A stretch of DNA of 64,000 nt from Hypericibacter sp050729195 (GCF_050729195.1 NZ_JBOHKS010000262.1:17972-81971), one strand, 5' to 3'. Shown: positions 41,779 to 50,865, counted from the stretch's first letter. Program-made: numbers and translations. Notes: a model not told the origin generated them from the sequence alone.

Positions 41779-43920
41779 ATGACCTTGCGAGAGCGGGCGC
41801 TCCGCCTGCGCTACAACTATATTCCCGATCATCTGATCGGCGAGATCCTGACCAAGCGCTGGACCGACAATGCGATTCCCTTCGTCGCGTTGGTCGTGAC
41901 CATCGTCGCCTTCGGGAGTGCCATTCCGGGCTTCTTCCTGCCGTCCTCCTTGAGCGATTCCACGCGCCAGCTTGGCGAATTCTCCATCGTCGTCGTCGGC
42001 CTCACGATCGTCGTGCTGGGCGGCGGCATCGATCTTTCCGTGGGCTCGATCTTCGCCCTCGCCAATTTCGCCGCGGTCGCCTGCTTCTTCGTCTGGGGCC
42101 AGCCGGTCTGGGTGGCCTTCCTCGCCGCCATGCTGACCGGCCTGATCTTCGGCTGCATCAACGGCTATCTGGTCGGCTATATGCGCCTGCGCGCCTTCCT
42201 GACGACGCTGGTCACGCTGATCATCGGTCGTGCGGGATTCGACATCCTGGTGATCGACTACAACACCCAGATCCAGACCTCGCAGGCCTCCTCGGATCTT
42301 TGGGATTTCGTCGGCGACGGCTCCATCTTCGGCGACATGGCGCCAAACGGTCCGTCGATCGCCGTGGCCGCCGCCGCCGTCATCGCGATCGTCGCCCATA
42401 TCGCCATGACCCGCTCGCGGCCCGGCTGGCACATTCTCGCGGTCGGCGGCTCGCGGCGCTCGGCCTACAATTCCGGCATTCGCGTCAAGCGCACCGTCTT
42501 CCTGACCTATGTCATTTCCGGCCTCTGCTGCGGCCTCGCCGGCTTCCTGATCGCCTGCCGCCTGAGCGGTGCGGGGCCGGGAACGGGCGCCGGCATGGAG
42601 ATCGCAGCCTTGACGGCCGTCGTGGTCGGCGGCAACAGCCTGGGCGGCGGTCGCGGTTCGATCGCCAAGGCGGTCATGGGCGCCATCATCGTGCTGGTGA
42701 TGACCAACGGCCTCATCCGCCTGGGTTTCGGCACCGGCTTCAACCAGATGGTGCTGGGCCTGCTGCTGGGCGCCGCGGTCACGCTCGACATCCGCTGGCT
42801 CAAGAACCGGCACAAGGTCTTGAGCGAGATCTATGTCACGCCGATCCATCACCAGATGGGCGAGACCCAGTCGGCGCTGCCGGGCTCGGGAACGCCTTAT
42901 GCTCTCTCCGACAAGCTTTCCAAAGCGGAGCCGATCGGCCTCGGCGAGCTGGAAGGGCCGGAGGACGTGATCCTCGACCAGCAGGACAATCTCTATGCCG
43001 GCACCCGCCATGGCGAGATCGTCCGCTATCTGGCGCCGGACTATAAGCGCTCGGAGGTCTTCGCCCATATCGGCGGCTTCCCGCTGGGCCTCGCCATCGA
43101 CCGCGACGGCGCGATCAAGACCTGCGTCGGCGCCATGGGCCTTTATTCGATCGACCAGGATCGCAAGGTCACGCAGCTCTCGACCGAGACCAACCGCTCC
43201 TGGACCTCGATCCTGGACGATGCGAGGCTGCGCGATCCCAACGATTGCGACATCGCGCCCGATGGCCGGATCTTCTTCACGGATTCGACCACGCGCTATG
43301 ACGCGCATGACTGGGCGCTGGACAGCATCGAGGGGCGGCCCACCGGACGGTTGCTGGTTTACGATCCGAAGGATGGCAGCACCAAGACCCTGCTCAGCGG
43401 CCTGCGCTACGCCAACGGGGTCTGCATGGCCCATGACGGGCAGTCGCTCTTCATGGCCGAATCCTGGGCCTGCCGCGTCCATCGCTACTGGTTCGACGGG
43501 CCCAACAAGGGCAAGTTCGAATGCGTGATCCGCGACATGCCGGGCTATCCCGACAATATCAACCGCGCCTCGGACGGCACCTACTGGATGGCCTGGCTCG
43601 GGATGCGCACGCCGAGCTATGACCTGGCGCTGCGCAAGCCCGGCATGCGCAAGCGCATGACGCGCCGCCTGCCGCAGGACGAATGGCTGTTCCCGAACAT
43701 CAACACCGGCGGCGTGGTGAAGTTCGACGAGAGCGGCCGCATCCTCGAAGCATTGGGCGATCTCGGCGGCGAGAGCCACCCGATGGTGACCTCGATGCGC
43801 GAGCATAAGGGCTATCTCTATATCGGCGGCATCCTCAACAACCGTATCGGTCGCTATCGGATCCAAGGCGCCGACCCGAACTGGACGGGCTGGTCCTCCT
43901 ACTGGGGAGGCAAGGCCTGA
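41779..43920 (+). CDS. ABC permease fused to a strictosidine-synthase-like beta-propeller
   Basis: One uninterrupted 713-residue frame. Residues about 1-345 are a ribose-type permease (GLTIVVLGGGIDLSVGSI near residue 73, GCINGYLVGY, GGNSLGGGRGS). After a hydrophilic linker (about 346-385) comes a six-bladed propeller of the SMP-30/strictosidine-synthase-like group: GPEDVILDQQDNLYAG, DGRIFFTDSTTRYDAHDWALD, GLRYANGV and MPGYPDNINRASDG. The permease C terminus faces the cytoplasm in this class, so the propeller would work inside the cell at the channel exit. It may hydrolyse a lactone or ester as it enters, or bind substrate. No frameshift or stop marks the junction. Confidence 0.9.
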   Translation: MTLRERALRLRYNYIPDHLIGEILTKRWTDNAIPFVALVVTIVAFGSAIPGFFLPSSLSDSTRQLGEFSIVVVGLTIVVLGGGIDLSVGSIFALANFAAVACFFVWGQPVWVAFLAAMLTGLIFGCINGYLVGYMRLRAFLTTLVTLIIGRAGFDILVIDYNTQIQTSQASSDLWDFVGDGSIFGDMAPNGPSIAVAAAAVIAIVAHIAMTRSRPGWHILAVGGSRRSAYNSGIRVKRTVFLTYVISGLCCGLAGFLIACRLSGAGPGTGAGMEIAALTAVVVGGNSLGGGRGSIAKAVMGAIIVLVMTNGLIRLGFGTGFNQMVLGLLLGAAVTLDIRWLKNRHKVLSEIYVTPIHHQMGETQSALPGSGTPYALSDKLSKAEPIGLGELEGPEDVILDQQDNLYAGTRHGEIVRYLAPDYKRSEVFAHIGGFPLGLAIDRDGAIKTCVGAMGLYSIDQDRKVTQLSTETNRSWTSILDDARLRDPNDCDIAPDGRIFFTDSTTRYDAHDWALDSIEGRPTGRLLVYDPKDGSTKTLLSGLRYANGVCMAHDGQSLFMAESWACRVHRYWFDGPNKGKFECVIRDMPGYPDNINRASDGTYWMAWLGMRTPSYDLALRKPGMRKRMTRRLPQDEWLFPNINTGGVVKFDESGRILEALGDLGGESHPMVTSMREHKGYLYIGGILNNRIGRYRIQGADPNWTGWSSYWGGKA

Positions 43921-45023
43921 TGTTCATCAATCGTCTGCTCGATCCTTTCCGCGGCAAGGCCGTCACCATCCCGCCGATGGATGGCGCCTTGAAGCCGAAC
44001 ACGGCGCTGGACGATGCGGCGGCGCTGCTGGCGGTCGAAGCGCCGGACAATCTGGTCGTGGCTGACGGCCGGCTGCATTTCTCCAGCGGTTCCACCTTGC
44101 TCGCGGTGCCGCTGGGGCAACTTTCCTCCACCCCGGAGATGGTGGCGCAGTTCGGCTGCGCCGTGACGGCCCTGGCCGCCACGCCCGACGGCGGACTCGC
44201 GATCGGCCTCGATGACGGACGGATCCAATTCAAGGGCGGCGCCCTCGAGGGGCGCGAGCTCAAATCGGTCGGGCCGGATCGTCTGGTCTGCCCGACAGCG
44301 TTGGCCATGCCGCATCCGGGCAGCATCCTGGTAACGCAGGGCTCCGCGAGACATCGCGCCAGCAACTGGGTGGTCGATCTGATGGGGAAGGCCGCCAGCG
44401 GCTCGGTCTGGCGGATCGATCTCGAGACTGGCACGGAAACCTGTCTCGCCCACGGCTTGGCGTGGCCCAACGGAATCCTGGTCGAGCCCGACCATCGGCT
44501 GGTGATCTCCGAATCCTGGCGCCATCGCCTGCTGCGTCTTTCGGCCGATGGCCGCGGGCAGGCCCAGCCGGTTCTCTCGAAGCTTCCCGGCTATCCGTCG
44601 CGGCTGGCACCGGCGCCCGATGGCGGCGCTTGGCTCGCCTTGTTCGCGCCGCGCAATCGCCTGATCGAGTTTGTGCTGGAAGAGAACGATTATCGCACCG
44701 ACATGATGCGCGATATCGATCGCGAATTCTGGATCGCCCCCTCGCTTTCCTCGGGCGTCAGCTTCCTCGAGCCGCTGCAATGCGGCAGCGTCAGGACCAT
44801 GGGCATCCGCAAACCCTGGGCGCCCAGCCGCTCCTACGGGCTCGTGGTCAAGCTCGACGAAGCGTTGCAGCCGGTCGAAAGCTTCCATAGCCGTTCCAAT
44901 GGCGGCCGCCATGGCATCACCAGCGTCATCGAGGTCAGCGGCCGCGTGCTGGCCGCCTCCAAGGGGGGCCACGCCATCGTCGCCGTCGGCGCGGCGCCGG
45001 GCGCGGGGAGGGCCGCGCTGTGA
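43920..45023 (+). CDS. Second strictosidine-synthase-like/SMP-30 beta-propeller protein
   Basis: A 367-residue soluble protein of the same propeller group, with LAWPNGILVEPDHRLVISES, LPGYPSRLAPAPDGGAWLAL and a late APSRSYGLVVKLD block. It lacks a signal peptide and so should be cytoplasmic. The start ATG overlaps the stop of the fusion gene by one base (TGATG at 43918-43922), and its stop overlaps the GTG of the ATPase gene. The divergence from the fused propeller (PGYPSRL instead of PGYPDNI) suggests a different substrate or a partner subunit. Lactonase-type hydrolysis is possible but unproven. Confidence 0.82.
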   Translation: MFINRLLDPFRGKAVTIPPMDGALKPNTALDDAAALLAVEAPDNLVVADGRLHFSSGSTLLAVPLGQLSSTPEMVAQFGCAVTALAATPDGGLAIGLDDGRIQFKGGALEGRELKSVGPDRLVCPTALAMPHPGSILVTQGSARHRASNWVVDLMGKAASGSVWRIDLETGTETCLAHGLAWPNGILVEPDHRLVISESWRHRLLRLSADGRGQAQPVLSKLPGYPSRLAPAPDGGAWLALFAPRNRLIEFVLEENDYRTDMMRDIDREFWIAPSLSSGVSFLEPLQCGSVRTMGIRKPWAPSRSYGLVVKLDEALQPVESFHSRSNGGRHGITSVIEVSGRVLAASKGGHAIVAVGAAPGAGRAAL

Positions 45024-46519
45024 CCGCGCTTTTCGAGATGCGCAAGGTGACCAAGGCCTATCGCGGCATCCCGGCCGTGAAGTCGGTCGATTTCGACCTG
45101 CAGGAAGGCGAGGTCCATGCGCTGGTGGGCGAGAACGGCGCCGGCAAATCGACCCTGACCAAGATGATGGCGGGCGTGGTCGAGCCGACCGAGGGCACGA
45201 TGCTCTATCGCGGCGCGCCGATCGGCTTCACCACCCCGGCCGAGGCCCTGAAGCAGGGCATCGCCATGGTGTTCCAGGAGACCAGCCTGGTTCCCTCCAT
45301 GACGGTGGCGCAGAATCTCTATCTCGGCGACGAGAAGTTCCTGAACCGGCTGCGCGGTATCACCATCGCGGCGCAGCAGTTCCTGCAGTCGCTCAATTTC
45401 ACGGTCGATCCCGCCGCCACGGTCGCGACCCTGGGCGCCGCCAAGCGCCAGATGGTGGAGATCGCGCGCGCTGTCCGTTTAAACGCACGGATCATCATCT
45501 TCGACGAGCCGACCGCATCTCTGACGCCGGAAGAGAAGCGGCATTTCTTCGCCCTCATCCGCCGTCTCAAGGCGCGCGGCGTCTCGATCGTCTTCATCAG
45601 CCATGCGCTCGAGGAGGCGTTGCTGATTTCCGACCGCATCACCGTGATGCGGGACGGCGAGCGCGTCGTCACCGACGCGACCTCGAGCTTCGACCGCGAG
45701 AAGATCGTGCGGGCCATGGTCGGCCGCACCATGTCGGACGAGCTCTATCGCCGGCGGGCTGAGCGCAAGGGGGCCCGGATGCCCGGCGCCAAGGTGCTGA
45801 GTGTCCAGGACATCTCCATGGGCGCTGTCGTTCGCAACACCTCCTTCTCGATCTATGACGGGCAGATCACCGGCGTCTTCGGCCTGATCGGTTCCGGTCG
45901 CACCGAGACGGCGAAGATCATCGCCGGCATCTTGAAGCGCGATTTCCTGGGTGGCGGCGAGATCGAGCTGGAGGGGAAACCGGTCCGCTACAACGTGCCG
46001 AGCCCGGCGGTGAAGGACGGCATCGTCTATGTGACCGAGGACCGCAAGACCGAGGGTTTCTTCGAGACCATGTCGATCGCCGAGAATTTCTATTCTGGCC
46101 TGCTGGCCGCGGGCCTCAACCGCCTGCCGATCATCAGCCGCTCGGAGATGAAGGAGCTGGCGGCGGACTGGACCAAGACGCTCACCATCAAAGCCATCGA
46201 TCCCAACGCCCGCGTGATCGAGCTCTCCGGCGGCAATCAGCAGAAGGTCGTGATCGGCAAGGGGCTGATCCAGAAGCCGCGCCTGGTGATTTTCGACGAG
46301 CCGACGCGCGGTGTCGACGTGGCGGCGATCGCTGAAATCCATCATTTGATAAACAAGCTGGCCGATGACGGGCTGGCGGTGATGGTGATCTCGTCCTATC
46401 TTCCCGAGATCTTGAATATCTCGGATCGCATCCTCGTCTGCCGCCAGGGCCGCATCGTGGAAGAGTTCACGCCGGCCGAAGCCACCGAGGAGCGGATCAT
46501 GTACGCCGCGGTCCACTGA
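45020..46519 (+). CDS. Ribose-type ABC ATPase with two nucleotide-binding domains
   Basis: A 499-residue RbsA/XylG-type ATPase. The N-terminal domain has Walker A GENGAGKST, a less typical signature (LGAAKRQMVEIARAV) and Walker B IIIFDEPTASL. The C-terminal domain has the usual degenerate Walker A (GLIGSGRTE), signature LSGGNQQKVVIGKGL and LVIFDEPTRGVDV. The start is GTG at 45020, overlapping the propeller gene. It powers the two permeases of the operon. Length is normal for the family. Confidence 0.94.
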   Translation: MTALFEMRKVTKAYRGIPAVKSVDFDLQEGEVHALVGENGAGKSTLTKMMAGVVEPTEGTMLYRGAPIGFTTPAEALKQGIAMVFQETSLVPSMTVAQNLYLGDEKFLNRLRGITIAAQQFLQSLNFTVDPAATVATLGAAKRQMVEIARAVRLNARIIIFDEPTASLTPEEKRHFFALIRRLKARGVSIVFISHALEEALLISDRITVMRDGERVVTDATSSFDREKIVRAMVGRTMSDELYRRRAERKGARMPGAKVLSVQDISMGAVVRNTSFSIYDGQITGVFGLIGSGRTETAKIIAGILKRDFLGGGEIELEGKPVRYNVPSPAVKDGIVYVTEDRKTEGFFETMSIAENFYSGLLAAGLNRLPIISRSEMKELAADWTKTLTIKAIDPNARVIELSGGNQQKVVIGKGLIQKPRLVIFDEPTRGVDVAAIAEIHHLINKLADDGLAVMVISSYLPEILNISDRILVCRQGRIVEEFTPAEATEERIMYAAVH

Positions 46520-46570
46520 CCCGCAGTTTCACGTTGCGACCTGACCAGATTCGATAGACGGAGCCAGCCC

Positions 46571-47425
46571 ATGGGCAACCAACCGAACACCTGGACCTAT
46601 TTCGAGGGTCGCTGGCAGCAGGGCAACACCATGATCCTGGGCGCCCGCTCGCATGCGACCTGGCTGGGTTCGCTGGTGTTCGACGGGGCGCGTTATTTCG
46701 AAGGCGTGGCTCCGGACCTCGACCTCCATTGCCGCCGGGTCTGCGATTCCGCCGAAGCCTTCGGGCTGATTCCGACATTGCAGGCGGAGGAGATCGCGGA
46801 GATCGCGCGCGACGGCTTCCGGCATTTCTCCAAGGGCGCGGCGCTCTATGTCCGCCCGATGTATTGGGCGGAGGAGGGCGGGTTCATGTCGGTGCCGCCG
46901 CTGGGCGAGTCCACGACCTTCGCGCTCTGCCTGGAAGAAATCCCGATGTCGCCGCCCAAGGGTTTCACCATGACGACGACGCGCTTCCGGCGCCCGACCA
47001 TCGAGACCATGCCGGTCAATGCCAAGGCCGCCTGCCTCTATGCCAACAATGCGCGGATGCTGCGCGAGGCCAAGGCGAAGGGCTTCGACAACGCGATCTG
47101 CTGCGACGCCAACGGCAATGCCGCGGAGCTGGCGACGTCGAACATCTTCCTGGCGCGTAAAAGCGAGGTCTTCACGCCGATCCCGAACGGGACCTTCCTC
47201 AACGGCGTGACGCGCCAACGCGTGATCCAGCTGCTGCGCAAGGCCGGCACCAAGGTCCATGAGACGGTGCTCGGCATCGACGACTTTCGCACTGCCGACG
47301 AGGTGTTCTCGACCGGCAACATGTCCAAGGTCATGCCGATCATGGCGTTCGACGACCGGAAGTTCGAGTTCGGCCCCATGGGTCAGCTCGCCCGCAAGCT
47401 CTATTGGGAATGGTCCCATAGCTAG
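46571..47425 (+). CDS. Class IV (branched-chain type) aminotransferase
   Basis: A 284-residue fold-type IV PLP enzyme. The PLP lysine is Lys152 (MPVNAKAACLYANN); the AAELATSNIFLARKSEVFTP and LNGVTRQRVIQLL blocks are typical of IlvE/D-amino acid aminotransferase relatives. It lies 51 bases after the ATPase gene with GGAG upstream of the ATG. In an ABC sugar operon it may aminate or deaminate the transported compound or its breakdown product. Ordinary branched-chain amino acid synthesis is also possible. Confidence 0.9.
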   Translation: MGNQPNTWTYFEGRWQQGNTMILGARSHATWLGSLVFDGARYFEGVAPDLDLHCRRVCDSAEAFGLIPTLQAEEIAEIARDGFRHFSKGAALYVRPMYWAEEGGFMSVPPLGESTTFALCLEEIPMSPPKGFTMTTTRFRRPTIETMPVNAKAACLYANNARMLREAKAKGFDNAICCDANGNAAELATSNIFLARKSEVFTPIPNGTFLNGVTRQRVIQLLRKAGTKVHETVLGIDDFRTADEVFSTGNMSKVMPIMAFDDRKFEFGPMGQLARKLYWEWSHS

Positions 47426-47457
47426 GGCCCGCAGCCGGCGCTAGGGAGGTGACGTCC

Positions 47458-48435
47458 ATGTCGATGGCAATCGTCGCGACCAAGCCCGGCGGTCCGGATG
47501 TCCTGGCCTGGCGCGAGGTCGACACGGGCCGTCCCGGTCCGGACGAAGTCCTGCTGAAGCAGACGGCGGTTGGGGTCAATTTCCTCGATACCTATTTCCG
47601 ATCCGGTCTCTATCCCTGGCCCGAGGGCCAGCTGATGATTCCGGGCGGCGAGGCGGCCGGTGTCGTCGAGGAGATCGGCAAGGACGTGAAGGAGCTCGCC
47701 GTCGGCGACCGCGTGGCTTACACCACGCCGCTGGGCGCCTATCGCGAGACGCGCGTGATGAAGGCCGAGCGGCTGGTCAAGCTGCCGCCCGGCGTCAGCG
47801 ACGAGGTGGCGGCCGCCATCATGCTCAAGGGTCTGACCGCGCATTATCTTCTCCATCGCACCTTCCGGGTGCATCCCGGCCAGCATGTGCTGTTCCATGC
47901 GGCGGCGGGCGGCGTGGGTCTCATTGCCGGCCAGTGGCTCGCGGGCCTGGGCGCCATCGCGATCGGCACCGTGGGCTCGGCCGACAAGGCCGCGCTGGCC
48001 CGCCGGCATGGCTACGCCCATGTCATCAACTACAAGACCGAGGATTTCGCCAAACGCGTCGCCGAGATCACGGAGGGCAAGGGTGTCCATGTCGTTTATG
48101 ACTCGGTCGGCAAGGACACCTATCGCGGTTCGCTGAAATGTTTGCGCAGGCTCGGGCATTTCGTCAGCTTCGGTCAGTCCTCCGGCATGATCACCGATTT
48201 CAAGCTGTCCGACCTCGCCGGCCACGGTTCTCTCACGGCGACCCGGCCGGTGCTGTTCGACTATATCGCGACGCACGAGGAGCTCGAGCAGGCGGCCGAT
48301 GCGCTGTTTGCCGAGATCGTCTCGGGCCGCGTGATGGTCCAGGTGCATCAGACCTTTCCGCTGCGCGACGCGGCCGAAGCTCACCGACAACTGGAATCGC
48401 GCAGCACGGTCGGGTCGAGCGTTCTGATGCCTTAG
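47458..48435 (+). CDS. Quinone oxidoreductase, zinc-free MDR family
   Basis: A 325-residue medium-chain reductase resembling NADPH:quinone oxidoreductase (QorA). It has VGVNFLDTYFRSGLYPW near residue 40 and the nucleotide-binding AAAGGVGLIAGQW block. No catalytic or structural zinc cysteines are present. The ATG at 47458 is chosen because GGGAGG (47444-47449) is 8 bases upstream; a GTG at 47449 lies within that site. It likely reduces a quinone or enone with NADPH in the cytoplasm and may be co-transcribed with the class IV aminotransferase. Confidence 0.92.
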   Translation: MSMAIVATKPGGPDVLAWREVDTGRPGPDEVLLKQTAVGVNFLDTYFRSGLYPWPEGQLMIPGGEAAGVVEEIGKDVKELAVGDRVAYTTPLGAYRETRVMKAERLVKLPPGVSDEVAAAIMLKGLTAHYLLHRTFRVHPGQHVLFHAAAGGVGLIAGQWLAGLGAIAIGTVGSADKAALARRHGYAHVINYKTEDFAKRVAEITEGKGVHVVYDSVGKDTYRGSLKCLRRLGHFVSFGQSSGMITDFKLSDLAGHGSLTATRPVLFDYIATHEELEQAADALFAEIVSGRVMVQVHQTFPLRDAAEAHRQLESRSTVGSSVLMP

Positions 48436-48549
48436 AGCCTGATTCGAATTGGTTCCCTGAAAATCGACTCATGTTGAGGCTCGACAGCCACAGCTTTGCC
48501 ACCTCGTGCAGGGGCGTCAGCGTGGCGCCACTCTCCTATCCTCAAGGCA

Positions 48550-49158
48550 ATGAAACGATGTCTTCTCCCCTGCATGGTGGCGGCGCTGGCGCTTTGCGGT
48601 TGCACCACCGAACGTCAGTCCAATCCCGATCGGACCGCGACCGAGCAGTTGCTGATATCGACGGCGGCCGAGCGGGCCGCGACCAAACTGGCGCTGCAGA
48701 TGCCGACCGGCACCAAGGTCTTCGTCGATGCGACGAACTTCGACGGCGTCGACGCGAAATATGCGATCGCGGCGATCCGCGCACATCTGCTCGAACATGG
48801 CAGCCTGCTGGTGGACGACAAGGCCAAGGCCGAGAACATCGTCGAGATCCGGGCGGGCGCCCTCTCCATGGACCAGAATGCATTGCTGATCGGCATTCCG
48901 CAGATGACCCTGCCGATCCCGCTGGCAGGGCAGGCCGTCACACCGGAGATCGCGCTCTTCAAACGCGACCGGCGGCTGGGGCTCGCGAAATTCGCGGCCG
49001 TCGGATACAACGTCGCCGACGGCAAGATGGTCGCTTCATCCACGCCCGAATACGGCGAATCCTATGAGACGCATTGGCTGGTCCTGCTGCTGATCGGCTG
49101 GACCACGAGCGATGTCGGCCCGGATAACGATCCCGATCATCCGCCACCCGACAATTGA
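48550..49158 (+). CDS. Putative lipoprotein of unknown function (DUF6655-like)
   Basis: A 202-residue protein with a lipoprotein signal: MKRCLLPCMVAALALCGC, with the lipid-carrying Cys at about residue 18. The ATG at 48550 is chosen because it begins this signal; an upstream frame from 48496 would bury it. The mature domain (TATEQLLISTAAERA, GTKVFVDATNF, YAIAAIRAHLL) recalls DUF6655 proteins, recognised only by pattern. A hydrophobic segment near the end (HWLVLLLIGWTTSDVG) and a Pro/Asp tail follow. It should be anchored in a membrane. The role is unknown. Confidence 0.75.
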   Translation: MKRCLLPCMVAALALCGCTTERQSNPDRTATEQLLISTAAERAATKLALQMPTGTKVFVDATNFDGVDAKYAIAAIRAHLLEHGSLLVDDKAKAENIVEIRAGALSMDQNALLIGIPQMTLPIPLAGQAVTPEIALFKRDRRLGLAKFAAVGYNVADGKMVASSTPEYGESYETHWLVLLLIGWTTSDVGPDNDPDHPPPDN

Positions 49159-49361
49159 TCCAGGTTCGATCGGGGACTTCGCTCGCGAGGCCGACAGGGC
49201 CCTGGCGCAGGGGTTTAGAGGCGCTCCTGCCAACATGGCGGGGTGCGGCTCGCGCCGATCTCACGTAGAGTTGTGGTGATTTCCAGTGCGTTCCGCGCCA
49301 ATTAAGGCTGGCCCGCCGAAACCAGCGCGGGGGACTCGCAAACGGCAGAGAGCCTGGACCC

Positions 49362-50228
49362 ATGGCGCCTTGGTACGACCGCGCGGGGCGATTGTCGCTT
49401 CTGAAGCTCCTCGTCTTCATCGGCCTGTTCCTGCCGGCGGCCTGGCTCGCCTGGCTGGCCCTGACGCACGATCTCGGGGCACGCCCCCTCAACACCGCGA
49501 TCCATTTCGCCGGGCTCTGGATGGTGCGGTTCCTGCTGATCACCCTCGCCATCACCCCGGCCCGCAAGCTGTTCCGCTGGGCGCCGCTCATCCTCGTCCG
49601 CCGCATGCTGGGTGTCGCGACCTTCGCCTATGGGCTCCTGCATCTGGGGCTCTATATCGTCGATCAGAATTGGAATCTGATCCGCGTCGTCAGCGAGATC
49701 TGGCTGCGGATCTATCTCACCATCGGCTTCGTGGCGCTGTTCGGACTGATGCTGCTCGCCATCACCTCGACCGATGGCTGGGTGCGCCGACTGGGCGGCA
49801 AGCGCTGGCAGGCCCTGCATCGGATCGTCTATCTGGTGAGCGTGCTGGCCCTGATCCATTTCTTCATGCAGGCGAAGCTCAATGTCTACCCCGCGGCCCT
49901 GATGTCCGGCTTTTTCCTCTGGCTGATGGGCTACCGGCTCTGGGATCGCTTCGGCGAGATCGGCAGCATCCCGTCGCTGCTGGGGCTCGCGGGCCTGTCG
50001 GCGATTGCGACCGCTCTGACCGAAGCCGGCTGGTACGCGGTCGCGACCCATGCGCCGGCCCTCAAGGTGCTCGAGGCCAATCTCGGCTTCGCCGCCGGGA
50101 TCAGGCCTGCCTGGTGGGTGCTGATCGTGGCGCTCGGTGTCACGCTGGCGGTGGCGTCGCGCCGGGCCCTCATGAAAAAGACCCAGTCCAAGGCGGCGCC
50201 GAAGCTCGCCATGGACCGGGTCTCCTGA
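49362..50228 (+). CDS. msrQ: MsrQ-like haem-binding membrane subunit (orphan)
   Basis: A 288-residue membrane protein of the ferric-reductase-like/YedZ family, with about six helices and haem-ligand histidines in helices (IHFAGLW, LLHLGLY, LHRIVYL, ALIHFFMQ). MsrQ supplies electrons to the periplasmic methionine sulphoxide reductase MsrP. No msrP gene lies beside it; upstream is a lipoprotein gene and downstream a convergent unrelated gene. The C terminus has an extra stretch of about 80 residues with two more hydrophobic segments. It may serve an MsrP encoded elsewhere. Confidence 0.9.
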   Translation: MAPWYDRAGRLSLLKLLVFIGLFLPAAWLAWLALTHDLGARPLNTAIHFAGLWMVRFLLITLAITPARKLFRWAPLILVRRMLGVATFAYGLLHLGLYIVDQNWNLIRVVSEIWLRIYLTIGFVALFGLMLLAITSTDGWVRRLGGKRWQALHRIVYLVSVLALIHFFMQAKLNVYPAALMSGFFLWLMGYRLWDRFGEIGSIPSLLGLAGLSAIATALTEAGWYAVATHAPALKVLEANLGFAAGIRPAWWVLIVALGVTLAVASRRALMKKTQSKAAPKLAMDRVS

Positions 50229-50245
50229 TACGAGCGATCAGTACG

Positions 50246-50710
50246 TCAGTCGATCTGGATCGGGATCACCACCTGAAAGCCGGGCTGCGGATAGACGTAA
50301 ACCGGCGGAGGCGGGGCGTAATAGACCCGGGGCGGCGGCGGGTAGTAATAGCGCGGCGGCGGCGCATAGTAGTAACGAGGCGGCGGAGGCGCCCAGTAGC
50401 CGTAACTGGGATACTGCTTTCCATAATATCCCCGGCCCTGCTCATGATGCTTGTTGCCGTTATTCCAGCCATTGTTCCAACCGTTGCCACCGTTCCCCTG
50501 GTTCCAGTCGTTACCATGGCCCCCATTGCCATGGCCTCCATTGCCTTGATTCCAGTGGTTGCCATGGCTCCAGTCGTCATCGTCAGCCCGGGAAGGGCTG
50601 CTGACGGCCAGGACTGCCAGGACGGCGGCGAGGGCCAGCATCATGCGTCCGGCCCGTCGCCGTTTCGCGGACGGGCCGCTTGAGATGAGAGCTGGGATTT
50701 TGTCCTTCAT
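50246..50710 (-). CDS. Secreted low-complexity protein rich in Asn/Gly/His and Pro/Tyr
   Basis: A 154-residue protein in three parts: an N-terminal signal (hydrophobic about residues 22-38, cleavage near SRA), a middle stretch with repeats of HGN, NQGNGG and WNN (about 45-90), and a C-terminal stretch with PPPPRYYYAPPP-type repeats (about 108-145). A good AGGAGAG site precedes the ATG. Such sequences suggest an exported, disordered, metal- or wall-binding protein, but no family is recognised. Its 3' end converges with msrQ at 17 bases. Confidence 0.75.
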   Translation of the reverse strand: MKDKIPALISSGPSAKRRRAGRMMLALAAVLAVLAVSSPSRADDDDWSHGNHWNQGNGGHGNGGHGNDWNQGNGGNGWNNGWNNGNKHHEQGRGYYGKQYPSYGYWAPPPPRYYYAPPPRYYYPPPPRVYYAPPPPVYVYPQPGFQVVIPIQID

Positions 50711-50865
50711 TCTTCTCTCCTGAGTATCGGTCCCGCATCCCGGGCTGCCGTCTTTGACGGTCTGCCGGATGGAATTGCGGTACCTGACCTACACGGACGA
50801 GAAGGCGATTAACTGCGCTGTCATTTTGCCGCCCGGTTTATGCCACGGGGGGCATGCCCGGCCGT

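Noticed and set aside
50246..50710. Tandem DNA repeats suggesting a CRISPR or satellite
   Set aside because: The repeats are short, imperfect and in frame, reflecting low-complexity protein sequence; no spacer structure exists.
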